The notes under the pieces are model-generated. The model did no database searches. It was not told the origin of the DNA and was given only the letters and a program-made list of their open reading frames with translations. 64,000 nucleotides of DNA, taken from assembly GCA_963969365.1 (NCBI GenBank), contig OZ017748.1, positions 868,001 through 932,000 of the forward strand. The letters run 5' to 3'. The DNA comes from Asterochloris sp. CNOR1 (taxonomy: Eukaryota > Chlorophyta > Trebouxiophyceae > Trebouxiales > Trebouxiaceae). Of the stretch, positions 12,274 through 23,067 are shown piece by piece. Within the stretch, counting starts at the first letter, position 1; every line of letters starts with the position of its first letter. A program made the translations under genes and the position numbers.

Positions 12274-15200
12274 TCATTGCCCTAATGGCCGCACCAAGCC
12301 GCCACGCTTGCCAGTGGTGAATGCTGCACCATCATAGCCACCGCCATCATTGCCACTGCTTCTGGCTTTCGCCCTCTTGGGCTTTTTATTAAATTTGTAA
12401 TCTGGGCGCTGCGGCTTGTTGCGATTGCCTCCTGCGCAGGAGAGACTGTCTTTCAGCAGGGGGAGCTTGAGGGTCTGCAAGATGCCACCACAATCCTTTT
12501 CTGGTGAATTGCCGACTGCGGCTGCCGACTGCGGCACACTGTGCCACAAACTTTGAGCAGTAGCGGCCATTGAGCCACTGGCCTGGCAGCAGAGCGCAAC
12601 AGGCAGACTCCGAGGACAGCACAGCCCTGGCAACTCTTCACGCGAAGCCCAGCTACAAGCAGACCGGAGGCAACACCACAGCCCTGGCAGCTATTGTACA
12701 AAGCGTGTCAAAACACGCTGGCATAACCTGGTCGTGACCTGCTCGTCCCTGTAGCCAAATGCAGGATGTACCCTGACAACCAGTTAACAACCAACTCACT
12801 GACCCTGCCGGCCCATGGACTGCATGAGCTCCAGATCAGCGGCTGACAGAACTTGAGACGTGGGCGGCCCCGCTGCTGCTGCTTCTTCCTGAGTCCCATC
12901 TGCCTCCTCGCCCTCACTGCCCTCCGAGGAGGCACCACTCTCACTGCTGCCCAAAGCTGCTGCTGCTGCAGCTTCAGAAGCTGTAGGCTGAAGGGGCTCC
13001 GCTGCCTCAGCTGGGGCACTGCTCCGATCCGCTGGCGCCTCCGCACCGGCCTCGTGGAGCAGCCCCACAGCCGAATGTGCTTCTGCTTCTGAGGTGCCAG
13101 ACGTCCCAGCAGGAACGGCCTGCACAGCACGAAAGGCTAATGGGTGCAGCATGACAGGGTTCCTGCAGGCCTGGCCACACCAATCCCGCTCAGGGGTAGC
13201 AGTAGTGCAGTCCTTGAGGCTGTTTGGAGAAGCCTGAAGACCAGCCATGAGGCACCGCCACTGCTTGTCCAGCAGCACCAACGCTGCAATTTGTGCAGCA
13301 GTGAGAGTCACACATAGGGAATAGCTGCACATGAACATCCCAACCACTTGATAGCATTCTGATGATGCTCATCATGATCAGTGCAGGGGAGTTTCCGCAA
13401 TCAGGTCTGCAGCATTCAGAAAACCCACCTGCGCAGGAGCCACCTGACCAGGCAGGCCTAGATCGGCAGAGCTGGTGCTGCACCCTGGCGGGGGGCAGCA
13501 GTGCAGCAGCTTGCCCGCCACAAAGTCCTTCAGGATCTGGCGCCCACTGCGCGTCTCGTCTGGCAGGCCGCTGCCCACCACCCAGCCCTTGGACAGGGCG
13601 TGGGACCTCAACACCTCGGCTGCGGTCGGCGCCCTGCACAGGCAGGCAGGCACTGCTTACTTGTTTGAATGACTGCGCCTTGAGGTGTGGAGTGAGTAGG
13701 GCTAGTGGGCTGCAGCCCACCTCACAAAAAGCAAGCAACCTCAAGAGCACAGCTGCGTGTGATGCCTGCACGGCAGGCAGGCACCAAGTAGTCCATAAAT
13801 GGCTGTGTCTTGAGGTGTAGGGTGAGTGTCGACATGATGGCGAGTGGGCAGCAGCCGCCTGACAGGGAGTGCTCCTGCAGGACCTGGGCAGCACGGCGCA
13901 TGCTGACTGGACAGGCAGGCCCTCGACGTAAAGTTATGGGTGTGCCGCTCTCACCCAGGCCCACATCACCAGGCATGCACCGCCAGGACCTGGGCAGGGA
14001 CAGGCACTCAGCAGAAGGGCATGCCGCGACCACCCTCTGGCATGTACTCCTGCTGCGTGCCCCTGCCCTGCGGTTGGCAACCCAGCCCTTCAGCATCCAG
14101 CAGGAGGAACCTCAGCGAATGCAATGAGCAGCCAGAAACTGACTGCTTCGTTGCGCCTGCTGAAGCCGCAGGCACAAGTCCAGCACAATCAGGTACGGGC
14201 GGGCAACGAATCGAGTGGTCAGAGATGTTGATGGACCCACTGCTGCTGACCTCTGTCGTACCGAGTGAGTGTTTGTGGCACAAGGAAATACATGGGCAAA
14301 ACGAGCAGCTGCATCATGATGGTGCCCTGCAGTGCCAGGCACAGCCAATGATGCTGCTGACCCTGCCTGCACGGTGCATCATCCTCTGCCTGCAGCTTGG
14401 GCAGTCCGAAGAAGTCATGTCTCCTCTCCATGGCGCCAGCTTATCTCCCAACTCCAGCTCATTTGTGCACTCCCTGGCTGCCCAACCTGCCCAGGACTGT
14501 CATCCTCTGCCTGCGGCACGGGCACCCCACAGGAGTCGTGTCCCCTATACCTGCGTAACCCCTGACTTCAGGTGAATGTGTGCGGTCACTAGCGGCCCCC
14601 ACCTGCCCGGCGCATCGTCCTCTGCCTCAGGCTTGGGCAGCCTGAAGCCATACACCCTCTCCAGCTGCTCCCGCGAGACGCGCTGGGTCACCACCTCAAC
14701 AGGAGCGCGCACGTCTGTCAGCCTATCAATGGGGATAACGCCTGCAGGGGGAAGACACTCTCCCCTAGCAGGCTGAGCCAGCATCAACAATGGCACACAG
14801 CTCCAGCAGCCAATTGATGTGGATGACGCCTGCAGGGGGACGGCAGAGCCCTCGAGGTAGGCTGAAGCACCACTTTGGCAGGAGCGGGAGCGTGCACATC
14901 TGCTGGCAATGGCGGTGACATTGGCAGGATGGCAGCCAGCACCTCAGCAGTTGAGCATGTGCATGCACGGTATTTTGATGGCAAGGCACTACCCCACACA
15001 TTATGTGACACTAGGAAAAGTATTCAACCATTTGCAGCCCAGTTGGGGGCTGCAACCAACCACAACACTGAACTCATCAAGGTTCACATGCTGCCCCTGT
15101 CTCAGCCTTGGAGGCACATGCTGACTTGGCTCAGCACGGTCCACCTCTAACGGAAGCCCACACTTGCCTACACTTCCCCTCTTGACAGTGATTTACAGGT

Positions 15201-18200
15201 TCTGTTTTGTTTGCCTGGTGAGGTTCACCTGCTGCCTCCAACGCAGCCACAAATGCTGCACACCAGCTTGGCTTTGCAAAAGCAGCCCTGCAACACAGTG
15301 AGGCACACCACGGCCAGCAAAGCCGCAGACTGATTGTAGGGCTCACCTGCTGCCACCATCTCAGCCTTGGAGGCTGCGTACCGCGGCAGCACCAGCCCGG
15401 GACAGTCACACAGGGTCAGGCGCTCTGTGACGTTGAGCGTCTGAAAGTGCTTGGTCTTGCCGGGGGTGGGCGCAACTGCCGTCTTCTTAGACCCAAAGAG
15501 GGCATTGATGGTGGAGGACTTGCCCACATTGGGGTAGCCTGTCAAGCCCACCATCAGGCGCCGCGGGCCTGCCTCGCTCTGCAGGGCAATAATAATCATG
15601 AAGATGCGAGGGGTTGTGTGATGTCAATCATGGGCAGAATTGCTGATTCGCCAACAAGGGCTGGCTCCCACACGTTATCACATCCATGGGGGCGACTGCC
15701 ACAGCAGCGCTTGCAGCTCCCCATGCTCAAGGCCTGACCTCCCTGTGCAGCATCACAGTGCACCTGACTGCCGACCCCTTGAGGGGTACCTAGGCCAAGG
15801 AGCTCCCTGAAAAACAGCCCTGGGGGCACTCGGCCCACAACCCTGTTGCACAACCTGGACGCCGGTGTTCCAGTTGACAGGCTGCCCCTCCCGAGGGTCC
15901 CAGAGGAGTAAGATCCTGTGCAACTCCCAGCGCGGCAGCTCCCAGCAAATCTTAAGTGCGCAGCCTGGCAGCTGCATGGCCCCAGCAATCCCTGCACCTG
16001 TGCAATGGCAATTGCCGCTCAAGCCCTACCCAGGCCTTGAACACAACAAGAGGTGCCCCCAGCCAGCTGACTGCACCTGCACAGCACAGTCCGCTGACCC
16101 ATCTCGGCCCAGCCGGGCTTCCACCGCTGCCTGTGCCCGCGCCTTAAAGACCGCCAACAGCTGGTCAATGCTGAGCACGCGCGCTCGCTCATCACGCTCC
16201 ATATGACCTGCCACGCTCTGCGCAGGCCCAGCCAGCCCATCTATGGCTGTCTTGGCAGACCAGAACACATAGTCTATCCCCGCAGCGTCAAAGTGGTCGG
16301 CCCAGGCTGAGCGCGGGAACAAACGAGTAGTCAGTGCACTGCAAAGTGTGGCTTGCGCTTCTCAAGGCAGCGTTATGAGCCACAGCGGCGATGCAGAGGT
16401 CAGCCCAGGCCAACCATAGCAACAACGAGGGGGTGGGGGGCACACATCGGGGGTTTGCATTTGCACTTCACAGGCCAGCAGCAGCCAACCAGCTGAGCTC
16501 AGGGTGGAGTCAGCAGCCGATACAAATTGGCACTCTCAGGCATGCAGGAGTGCTTGTCAGCTCACTCCTACTGCATTCTGTCAGCCAGGAAGCAACCCTG
16601 TCAGAAGCCAGACTGGACTCACTGAGGCAGCCTCACCGGAGCGCAAGGGTGCTGGAAGCAGGTCGGCCTTGTTGAGCAGCATGAGGGAGGCCTTGCTGGG
16701 GTGCAGCTCGCGGGCATAGGCCTCCAGGTCCTCTGAGCGGTAGCGCAGAGGGTCCCGCGCGTCCAACACCTGCAGGGGTCAGACTGCTGCTCAACATGGC
16801 GCAGCTGCTGGCAGAGGGAGTGCGAGTGAGCCAGCAGGCTCATCGACCCAGGCATCATGCATGGAGGGCTCACAGCAAAGCATGCAGCACCTGCACCTGC
16901 TGCTGTCAACCTGTCACATGGGGTCACCTGTACCACGATGTCGCTGCGCTCCAGCACGCGCCACAGCTGGCGCCACACCTCCAAGTTCTTCTCAAAGGGG
17001 GTCAACACCAGACCCTCATCCTCTTCCAGTCTGCACATGTGCAAGAAAGGAAGCGTGGGTGCCGTCATCATGGCCAAAACGACAAGAGGCAGGCAGCTGT
17101 CAGCTCCCCCTTGCCCCCGTACAGATGGTTGACCCTCCAGGCCCAGCAACGCCTCTCTAAGAGGTGCGGGGTCGCAGTCTGAGTGGGTTTGCCGATGTCA
17201 CACCTGGGGAGCCAGCAGAGCAGCAGACCAACAAACTCAATATATACACTGAAGTGTGGGCCATACCTGGCCAGGTCTCTGCGCCACTCGAGGAAGGCTG
17301 CCCGCTCCTGCTTGTCCAGGATGTCAGGCGCCATCCTCGAGTCCCAGTCAGGTCGCCTGGGAACCCGCAGCCTGCAGACCACAGGTCTGCTCAGAGGTGT
17401 CGGTGCGGCCGCAGCTGGAAGTTCGGGAGCGCAGCTGCCCGCCGGCACCTGAGCTGAAGCTGAAGTGTGGATGGCTGTGGAGCATCGCAGAAAGTCTGCA
17501 GCAAGGGCACGCAGGGGCCGGCCTCAGTCCCAATGAATGCTGCCCAGATCCACTGTGGGCAGAAGCACCTGCTGCAGACAGGCGTTGTGGCGAGCGCTCT
17601 CTGACAGGATGCGCACTGGTGCTGGGCCGAGCCCTGTGTGGCCAAGCGCTGCAGACTGACAGCTTTGAGCACAGGGCAACACCTCACAAGGATGCCAGCT
17701 GGGTTTCTGAATCAACGTTGGGAAGGTACCTGTGCTGGTGCTTGGCCTGGGTGGCCACCCGCTGCACTGCATCCCTCTCGCGGTCCTTGGCAGTGGCTGC
17801 GCTGGGGCCTGTGCTGATCACAATGACCTGATGCCCACGTTCAGCAGCAAAGTCCTTGTCAGCCAGCTCTGCCTGCAAGGACCAGCAGGGCAACATGACA
17901 GGAATGGACACGTAGTGCTGCACGTGCTGTCTGAGCACAGAAGAGAGGCTGCTCACAGTCGTGCAGGCTTCACTGCTGTGCAACGCACAAGCTGCTTGTT
18001 GTCAGTGCTCAGTGCCTAGGTGTACAGGAGCGCTGTGATGGGTGCACGAGACGCGATGTGCTTTCACCAAATCCTAGCAGGCTCACCATGGACATCAGCT
18101 CTGTGAGGTCGTTATTCTCAAGGACACTCTGTGTGTTGACTGCAGTGCTATCAGGGTCTGTGGTATGGATGAATGCATTGGACACCATGGCCTTGCCTCC

Positions 18201-18393
18201 TTTACCCTCCTGCATTGTGATGCATGTGGAGTGAGCCAGGAGCCTGCTTGACTGCTAGCAGGAGCTGTGATGGCAGGACTAACATGCATATGATGCCTAT
18301 GCAGCTGAGGCCTCTCACCCTCCTAGCCTGCTTTGTGAGAGCAGCTCCCACACGCACCCCTGAGGTACGAGCCTTTCCATTGTGCTTGCCCAT
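12274..18393 (-). CDS. LSG1: Large subunit GTPase 1 (60S ribosome export/recycling GTPase)
   Basis: Cytoplasmic circularly permuted GTPase that releases the export adaptor NMD3 from pre-60S subunits. Twelve phase-checked exons: 18319-18393, 18087-18209, 17730-17872, 17267-17371, 16928-17030, 16637-16769, 16077-16306, 15347-15578, 14603-14741, 13484-13633, 12804-13162, 12274-12431; 649 aa. It starts MGKHNGKAR, contains LRVPRRPDWDSRM and ERSDIVVQVLDARDPLRYRS. The G4 motif NKAD (about residue 216) comes before G1 GYPNVGKSS (about 317) and G3 DCPGLVLPRY, the permuted order expected for LSG1. Also seen are GLPDETRSGRQILKDFVAGK and a basic tail KFNKKPKRAKARSS. An acidic Ala/Glu-rich insert fills exon 11. 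Introns 8 and 9 hold several exon-edge copies. Confidence 0.95.
14368..14660 (-). repeat. Two decayed copies of LSG1 exon 9 end in intron 9
   Basis: Exon 9 ends (minus strand, near 14603) with VYGFRLPKPEAEDDAPGR. Intron copy at about 14368-14430 reads HDFFGLPKLQAEDDAPCR. A second at about 14480-14550 reads HDSCGVPVPQAEDDSPGQ. Each ends at a position matching the donor. Confidence 0.88.
14720..14860 (-). repeat. Decayed copy of the 3' splice site and start of LSG1 exon 9
   Basis: The working acceptor and exon start (CTGCAG, then GVIPIDRLTDV) lie at 14741. About 90 bp upstream, near 14809-14860, the intron reads PPAGVIHINWLLEL across an identical CCCCCTGCAG acceptor. Confidence 0.82.
15075..15380 (-). 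repeat. Two decayed copies of LSG1 exon 8 end and donor in intron 8
   Basis: The exon 8 end (SKAEMVAAG and donor at 15346) is echoed at about 15215-15265 (VAALEAAGEP frame) and about 15075-15130. The latter retains an almost unchanged 14-base stretch, CTCAGCCTTGGAGG. Confidence 0.82.
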
Positions 18394-18940
18394 TGGGCAC
18401 CTCCTACGAGTGACACTGCCTGACGGCAAAGCCTGTGCAGCCTTTGGAGTTGTACCTATCGCACGATCTGTGGCTCGGCTGTTTGGCTCTGCTGGCCTGA
18501 CGTGATGGCCAGGAAGCACAAGTGTCTGGAAAGAAGGCAGGAGAATCCTAAAGTTCCACTGTGCCAGCTATGACAGGCCAGTCACAACATGGCTGGCAAA
18601 CGAGCAGCTCTGGCATAGAGCCCAGATCTTCTCAGCATTTGAGTATCAGAGAGGAGCTTTGGCAGAGACTAAGCCTGTTGTGCATGCACTGCAGTCGGCA
18701 TGCTACGCAGACAGCCACTCCAATTCCATCAGGGGCTGCTCCTAGCATGTAGAAGCCTGGCAGCTAAGGCTAGAACACCTCCAACCATTGATTGGCCACC
18801 TCAGGTGGTTCTCCACTTCAGGGTGGGTCGGACGCCTTGATCGTCCTGTACGCATGTACTTCCCTGTTTCCCCATCAAAGCCTCATGTATAGCTCAGCTT
18901 GCGCAGCCCTGCCGGTTTCTAACATGCTGCACTGCTGCAG
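18394..18940. promoter_or_regulatory. Divergent region between LSG1 and the PPR-SMR gene
   Basis: Holds the LSG1 promoter (minus strand) and the promoter and unresolved 5' exon(s) of the PPR-SMR gene. A reading frame at 18561-18752 could be part of its targeting peptide but has no strong start or donor, so it is not called. Confidence 0.4.
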
Positions 18941-21900
18941 AAAGCCTGCGCGGCAGAGGATGTACGCGAAGTCAGAGCTCTGCTGCAACATCACCAGCGT
19001 TTGGGAAGGCACCCCACGCTGTGGATGCAAAACTCACGCATCATCATGTATGGCAAAGGGAGGATGCTGGACGAAGCCTTCGCTGTTGGTGAAGAGGTCC
19101 GGAAAGCTGTGGGCGCCCTGCCGCGGAACACTGTGTTACAGCTGCTGCGAGCTTGTCGGGAGGTGGGTTGCTGCATGTGTTCCTGGCCTGCAGGCCTCCA
19201 AAGGCACCCTGCTGCACTCAGGGCTTGCCGTTTCGGGCAGCAGTGGTAGGCCTGGCGGCAGGTAGGTGCTGCCTGCAGCCCATGACGCAGTCTGCAGTCG
19301 ACACAGGGTGGGCAGCTGCTGTGTGGGCCTGCCAGCAGGTCGGGCGCTGCTTGTCCTCGTGGCCTGCAACCCTTGCAGAGTGCAGCCTGCTGCACTCGGG
19401 AGTTCACCTCCTGAGCAGATGCGATGGCCTGCCAGCAGGTGGCATACTGCCTGCACCTCCTGAAGTAGCCTGCTCAGGTGGTGCTGTCCTCGACAGCTCC
19501 TGTAGGCCTGCCTGCCAGTGGTGGGCTGCCCCTTCAGGTGGTCAGGAGCCTTGGCACAGTCATCTGCTGCTTTGCTGAAGTTGCAGGTTATGGGGTGAGT
19601 GCTGCAGCCTGCTCCTGGGCAGCACCTGCTGTCCAGGCTTCATTGCTTTGCCAGCAGGGAGGCCATGACTCGGACACCATGCAACCAGCTCATTGGGCAG
19701 TCCTGCACTGCTCAGCCGGGGCACAGCAAACACCAGGACGCCCTGACATGGTGCTGCCGCCCTGCTGCGTCTCTGTCGCTGCACTTCTGCCACCCTCGGT
19801 GCGTCCTCCCTCCAGCCAAGTTGCCATCACGCGTGTCACCCTGCTGGGCCCCTGGCCACCTGCTGCAGGTCTTCACTCCGCCCTATGATTTGTCACTCGA
19901 AGTAGCACAGCGCGCAGAGGGGCTCATGCATGAGTTCTTGAAGAATGTAGCCAAGACATCAGCCCTCGGGCCACCCAGTGAGCACATGTTTCACGTGCTG
20001 CTGGACTGTCAGGTGCGCTCCATTCACTGCCACAAGGCAATGCCTCGTACCTGGACCTGATGCCCTCACAAACCTTTGATGTGCCAGTGACTCCCTGCCC
20101 AGCCAGCATGCCCTAGGCAGTCTCACCTGGCGTGCAAATGCTTGTCAGGGAAAGTACTCACCTGCATGATCGACAAGAAAACAAAGGAGCCTCCACTCAG
20201 CACCCTCTCGCACCATCACGCATAGCATGCGGCACACCCCTGCCCTGTCCCCACTTCCTGTCCTGCCGATGAGGACGCTGCTGGTCTGAGAGAGACTTGT
20301 GGGCCTCCAGATAACAACCCGCAGGCGCCGCCATCAGGCCGCACCTGAGTGACTTCCAGACCCAAAGGTGGTTGGGCGTACAAAGAGCATGCAGCTAATC
20401 TCAGCCTACCTGACCAGCGCAGGGCAGCGCATCTGAGGCCATCAGGGTCGTTGTGCCACCCGCACACAAGGCAGGCCAGTCACCATCATGCAGACCCCTG
20501 TCTGCAGGCCAAGGCGGGGAGGGTGGACGCTGCGTTTGCGGCAGCAGCGCTCATGCAGCGGCACGGCTTCAAGCTTGGTGTGCGCCATCACACCATGCTG
20601 ATCAATGCCTGCGCGCGGGCGAAGCCGCCACAGGTGGAGCGGGCAGAGGCGCAATTCGAGGAGCTGCTGCTGCTGAGTGAGCATGCCTCAAGACATTGGC
20701 TGCACCTGGGGGGTTGCTGCAGATGCAGCCAGGAGAGGCGCTGTTCGAGATGCTGCTGGGTGGGCGTGCCTGACATAAACTTTTGGGGACACAGCCTGTG
20801 CCGTGGGGCGGACTCTGACAGAATGCTGGGCTTCCAGAGCGGCCGCAGGTGCAGTGGGTTGTGGCGCAGGTCAAGAAGCTGCTGCTCCTGGGCATGTCTG
20901 ACCCACGCTTGATGACAAGGGCAGTGTCCTGAGAGTAAACTGCGGAAGCAACTTCGCTTCCAAGTGTCACCAGCCTCATCAGACTGCTGCATTCCCATTG
21001 CTGCTGGACAGCCTCTTGCTGCTGAGCAAGCACCCTACTTGGAAATGTGCCCACCAACAGGGGCCCAGGCAAGGCCCTGCCACCATCAGTGTTGCTGCTG
21101 CTGTTTGCTGGCAGCGCCTCGCGTCTTACATGCCTTCCCCGTTGCCGCCCCCCTGTGTCATCGCATGTTGCAGTCGCACATGTCCAGGGGCGCGAACTAT
21201 GCGTGCCTCCTACATCTGCGCCGTTGCTGAGCCTTCGTGTGCTGCGGGTGCAGAGGACCACGACCCATCAAACCCTGTGCCCTGGAATTCCATGCTGACC
21301 TTGTATGCCAGGGCCAAACACAAGGATGGCGGGTATGCACTGTGGCAGCGCATGGTGGGTAGTGGTGTCACCATTGACGTGTTCACCGAGCGCCTCCTGG
21401 CAGACCTCTTTGGGGACTTCCCACGGATGGCAAGCAGCATGCTGAAGGAGGCCAGGAGGCAGCGCCTCAAGCAGAGCGTGAGTGCCCTTGGGGTTGCGAC
21501 AGAGCCTGGGGCTTAGCGGCATTCTGTGCAGCCTGAACACCTGCGTCTGGCAAGCAGCATGCTGGGGAAGAGGCGGCAGCGGCGCTGCCTTGGCTCCCCT
21601 TCTGGGTCCAAGCAAGGCGTAGGCTTGACTGTGTGCTGTGCTGCATGTGGCTGTGAGGTGGCAGTCTCAGATGTTCAAGGCGGTGGCACCTGCCTGAGAA
21701 AGGACTCGAGTAAAGCCAGTGCCTGGGCATTGATCGCTGCTCCCTGCAGCCTAGCTGCAAACACGCATTGCACAGAGTGCTGGCCGCAGCAGTGTTTGCA
21801 GCTGGTGGTGCAATGCCAATGTTTTGTGCCTGTGCCCCTGGACCTGTGCACCGTATGCTGACACATCCCCAACCCCCGCCCCCCCCCCCCCCCCCCCAAA

Positions 21901-22940
21901 ACCCCTCCCTCCTGCGCTGGGGCCTGCAGCGGACCTCCTTGGCGCTCACTAGCAGCGTTGTACATGTTTGAAGAGGCTCTGCCGGCCATGTTTTGCTCAA
22001 CACCCTTTACCTCCAGTCTGCAGGAAGCATTGAGGCCTCAGGAGGTTGCAGCGGCCCACCTGCCACGCCAGCCACCCTTGGTCGGTGCTTGCTCTGAAGG
22101 TTGATATGCCAAGGACCCTCCCTGCTGTGCCCTGCAGGGGACTGTAAGCCCTGAGGATGCTGCAGGCGTTCGCCAGCTGACCTGGGTCAACAACTGCTGG
22201 CAGAGTTGCTGTTCTCAACCCGCCCCCACCCCCCGTTCTGCAGGGTTCGGTCGGCCCTGAGGAGACAGGAGAGGCTCGCCTGCAGCGGCAGCTTGCCTGG
22301 GTGGACGACTCTGCTTCTGGGCGCACCAGGCAGTGGCAACTGCTGGACCTGCACCGCCAGAGTGCCAACTCGGCACGCCTGACTGTGCATGAGGTGATCA
22401 GCAGCTCCTGTGGCACCGCCTGCCTCTGCTTGTGCAGCATCTGCCGCCTCGCAGCAAGGCGGCGCTTTTCTCTGTTTCGGGGGGCCACGCTGGCAGCAAT
22501 GTGACCCTGCACTTTGCTGGGTGAAGCAGAGGACATTCAGACCTGCTTGTTGACCCCACCAAGCAGTGCTGTCTCCTGTGCAGCACTTGGAGTGGGTGTT
22601 GGCCAACTGGAATCACCTGCAAGCTCAACAGTATCAGCGGCCCCTTGCCATAGAGATCAATGTGGGGCGTGGCAGGCACAGCTTTAGTCACCCAGTCCTG
22701 CATGACGCCATTACGGAGCAGCTGGCACTGATTCAGTTGCCGTGCAAGCCTGGTTCCAATCCTGGCAGGCTGCTCATTGGTGAGGATGACCTGCAGCAGT
22801 GGATACAGCAGCGCAGGCAATCAGAGGAACAGACTAGCCTGCTGCACTCGGCCACTTGGCGCTACCTTGCCATCTTTGGCGGCTTGACGAGCCTTGTTTT
22901 GGCTATCAGCACAGTCCCACGCATCTTGATGCATACATGA
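18941..22940 (+). CDS. PPR-SMR protein with C-terminal hydrophobic tail, 5' end unresolved
   Basis: Pentatricopeptide repeat proteins bind organelle RNA; the SMR domain may add nuclease or binding activity. Exons: 18941-19162, 19869-20012, 20508-20676, 21254-21477, 22244-22393, 22584-22940 (stop 22938-22940), all joining in phase, about 420 residues. PPR-like helix pairs include RIIMYGKGRMLDEAFAVGEE, AKAGRVDAAFAAAALMQRHG, HTMLINACARAKPPQVERAE and WNSMLTLYARAKHKDGGYAL. The SMR domain runs from LLDLHRQSANSARLTVHEHL to INVGRGRHSFSHPVLHDAI and GSNPGRLLI. After it comes WRYLAIFGGLTSLVLAIS, a likely membrane helix at the very end, which is unusual for this family. The 5' exon with start codon and transit peptide was not found. 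Introns are rich in exon-edge copies. Confidence 0.8.
20630..21040 (+). repeat. Three decayed copies of a PPR exon end in the following intron
   Basis: The exon ending at 20676 (PPQVERAEAQFEELLLL then GTGAGC) is echoed at about 20707-20775 (QMQPGEALFEMLLGG), 20840-20905 (PQVQWVVAQVKKLLLL) and, shorter, 20995-21040. Spacing is not constant. Confidence 0.8.
21420..21600 (+). repeat. Decayed copy of PPR exon end (MASSMLKEARRQR)
   Basis: The exon end at 21420-21477 reads RMASSMLKEARRQRLKQS. About 115 bp downstream, at 21543-21600, the intron reads RLASSMLGKRRQRR. TGGCAAGCAGCATGCTG is shared without change. Confidence 0.88.
21877..21897. repeat. Poly(C) tract in a PPR-SMR intron
   Basis: A run of about 19 C residues lies within a C-rich stretch. 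Such tracts slip in replication and in sequencing, so the exact length is unreliable. Confidence 0.9.
22127..22300 (+). repeat. Decayed copy of SMR exon acceptor and exon start
   Basis: The exon from 22244 starts GSVGPEETGEARLQRQLAWV after a TGCAG acceptor. Upstream, the intron at about 22127-22205 reads CCTGCAG, then GTVSPEDAAGVRQLTWVNN, open in frame. Confidence 0.85.
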
Positions 22941-23067
22941 CAGCAGCACATTTGCCTTTCATGCCATAGTGGCACACACTTCAGTTTTATGCCTCGCGCA
23001 TGGCCTCCCCTCACAGTTGCTCTCTGGCATGCATGCCTGACAGCCCAATGTTGCAACGCAAGCTTCT

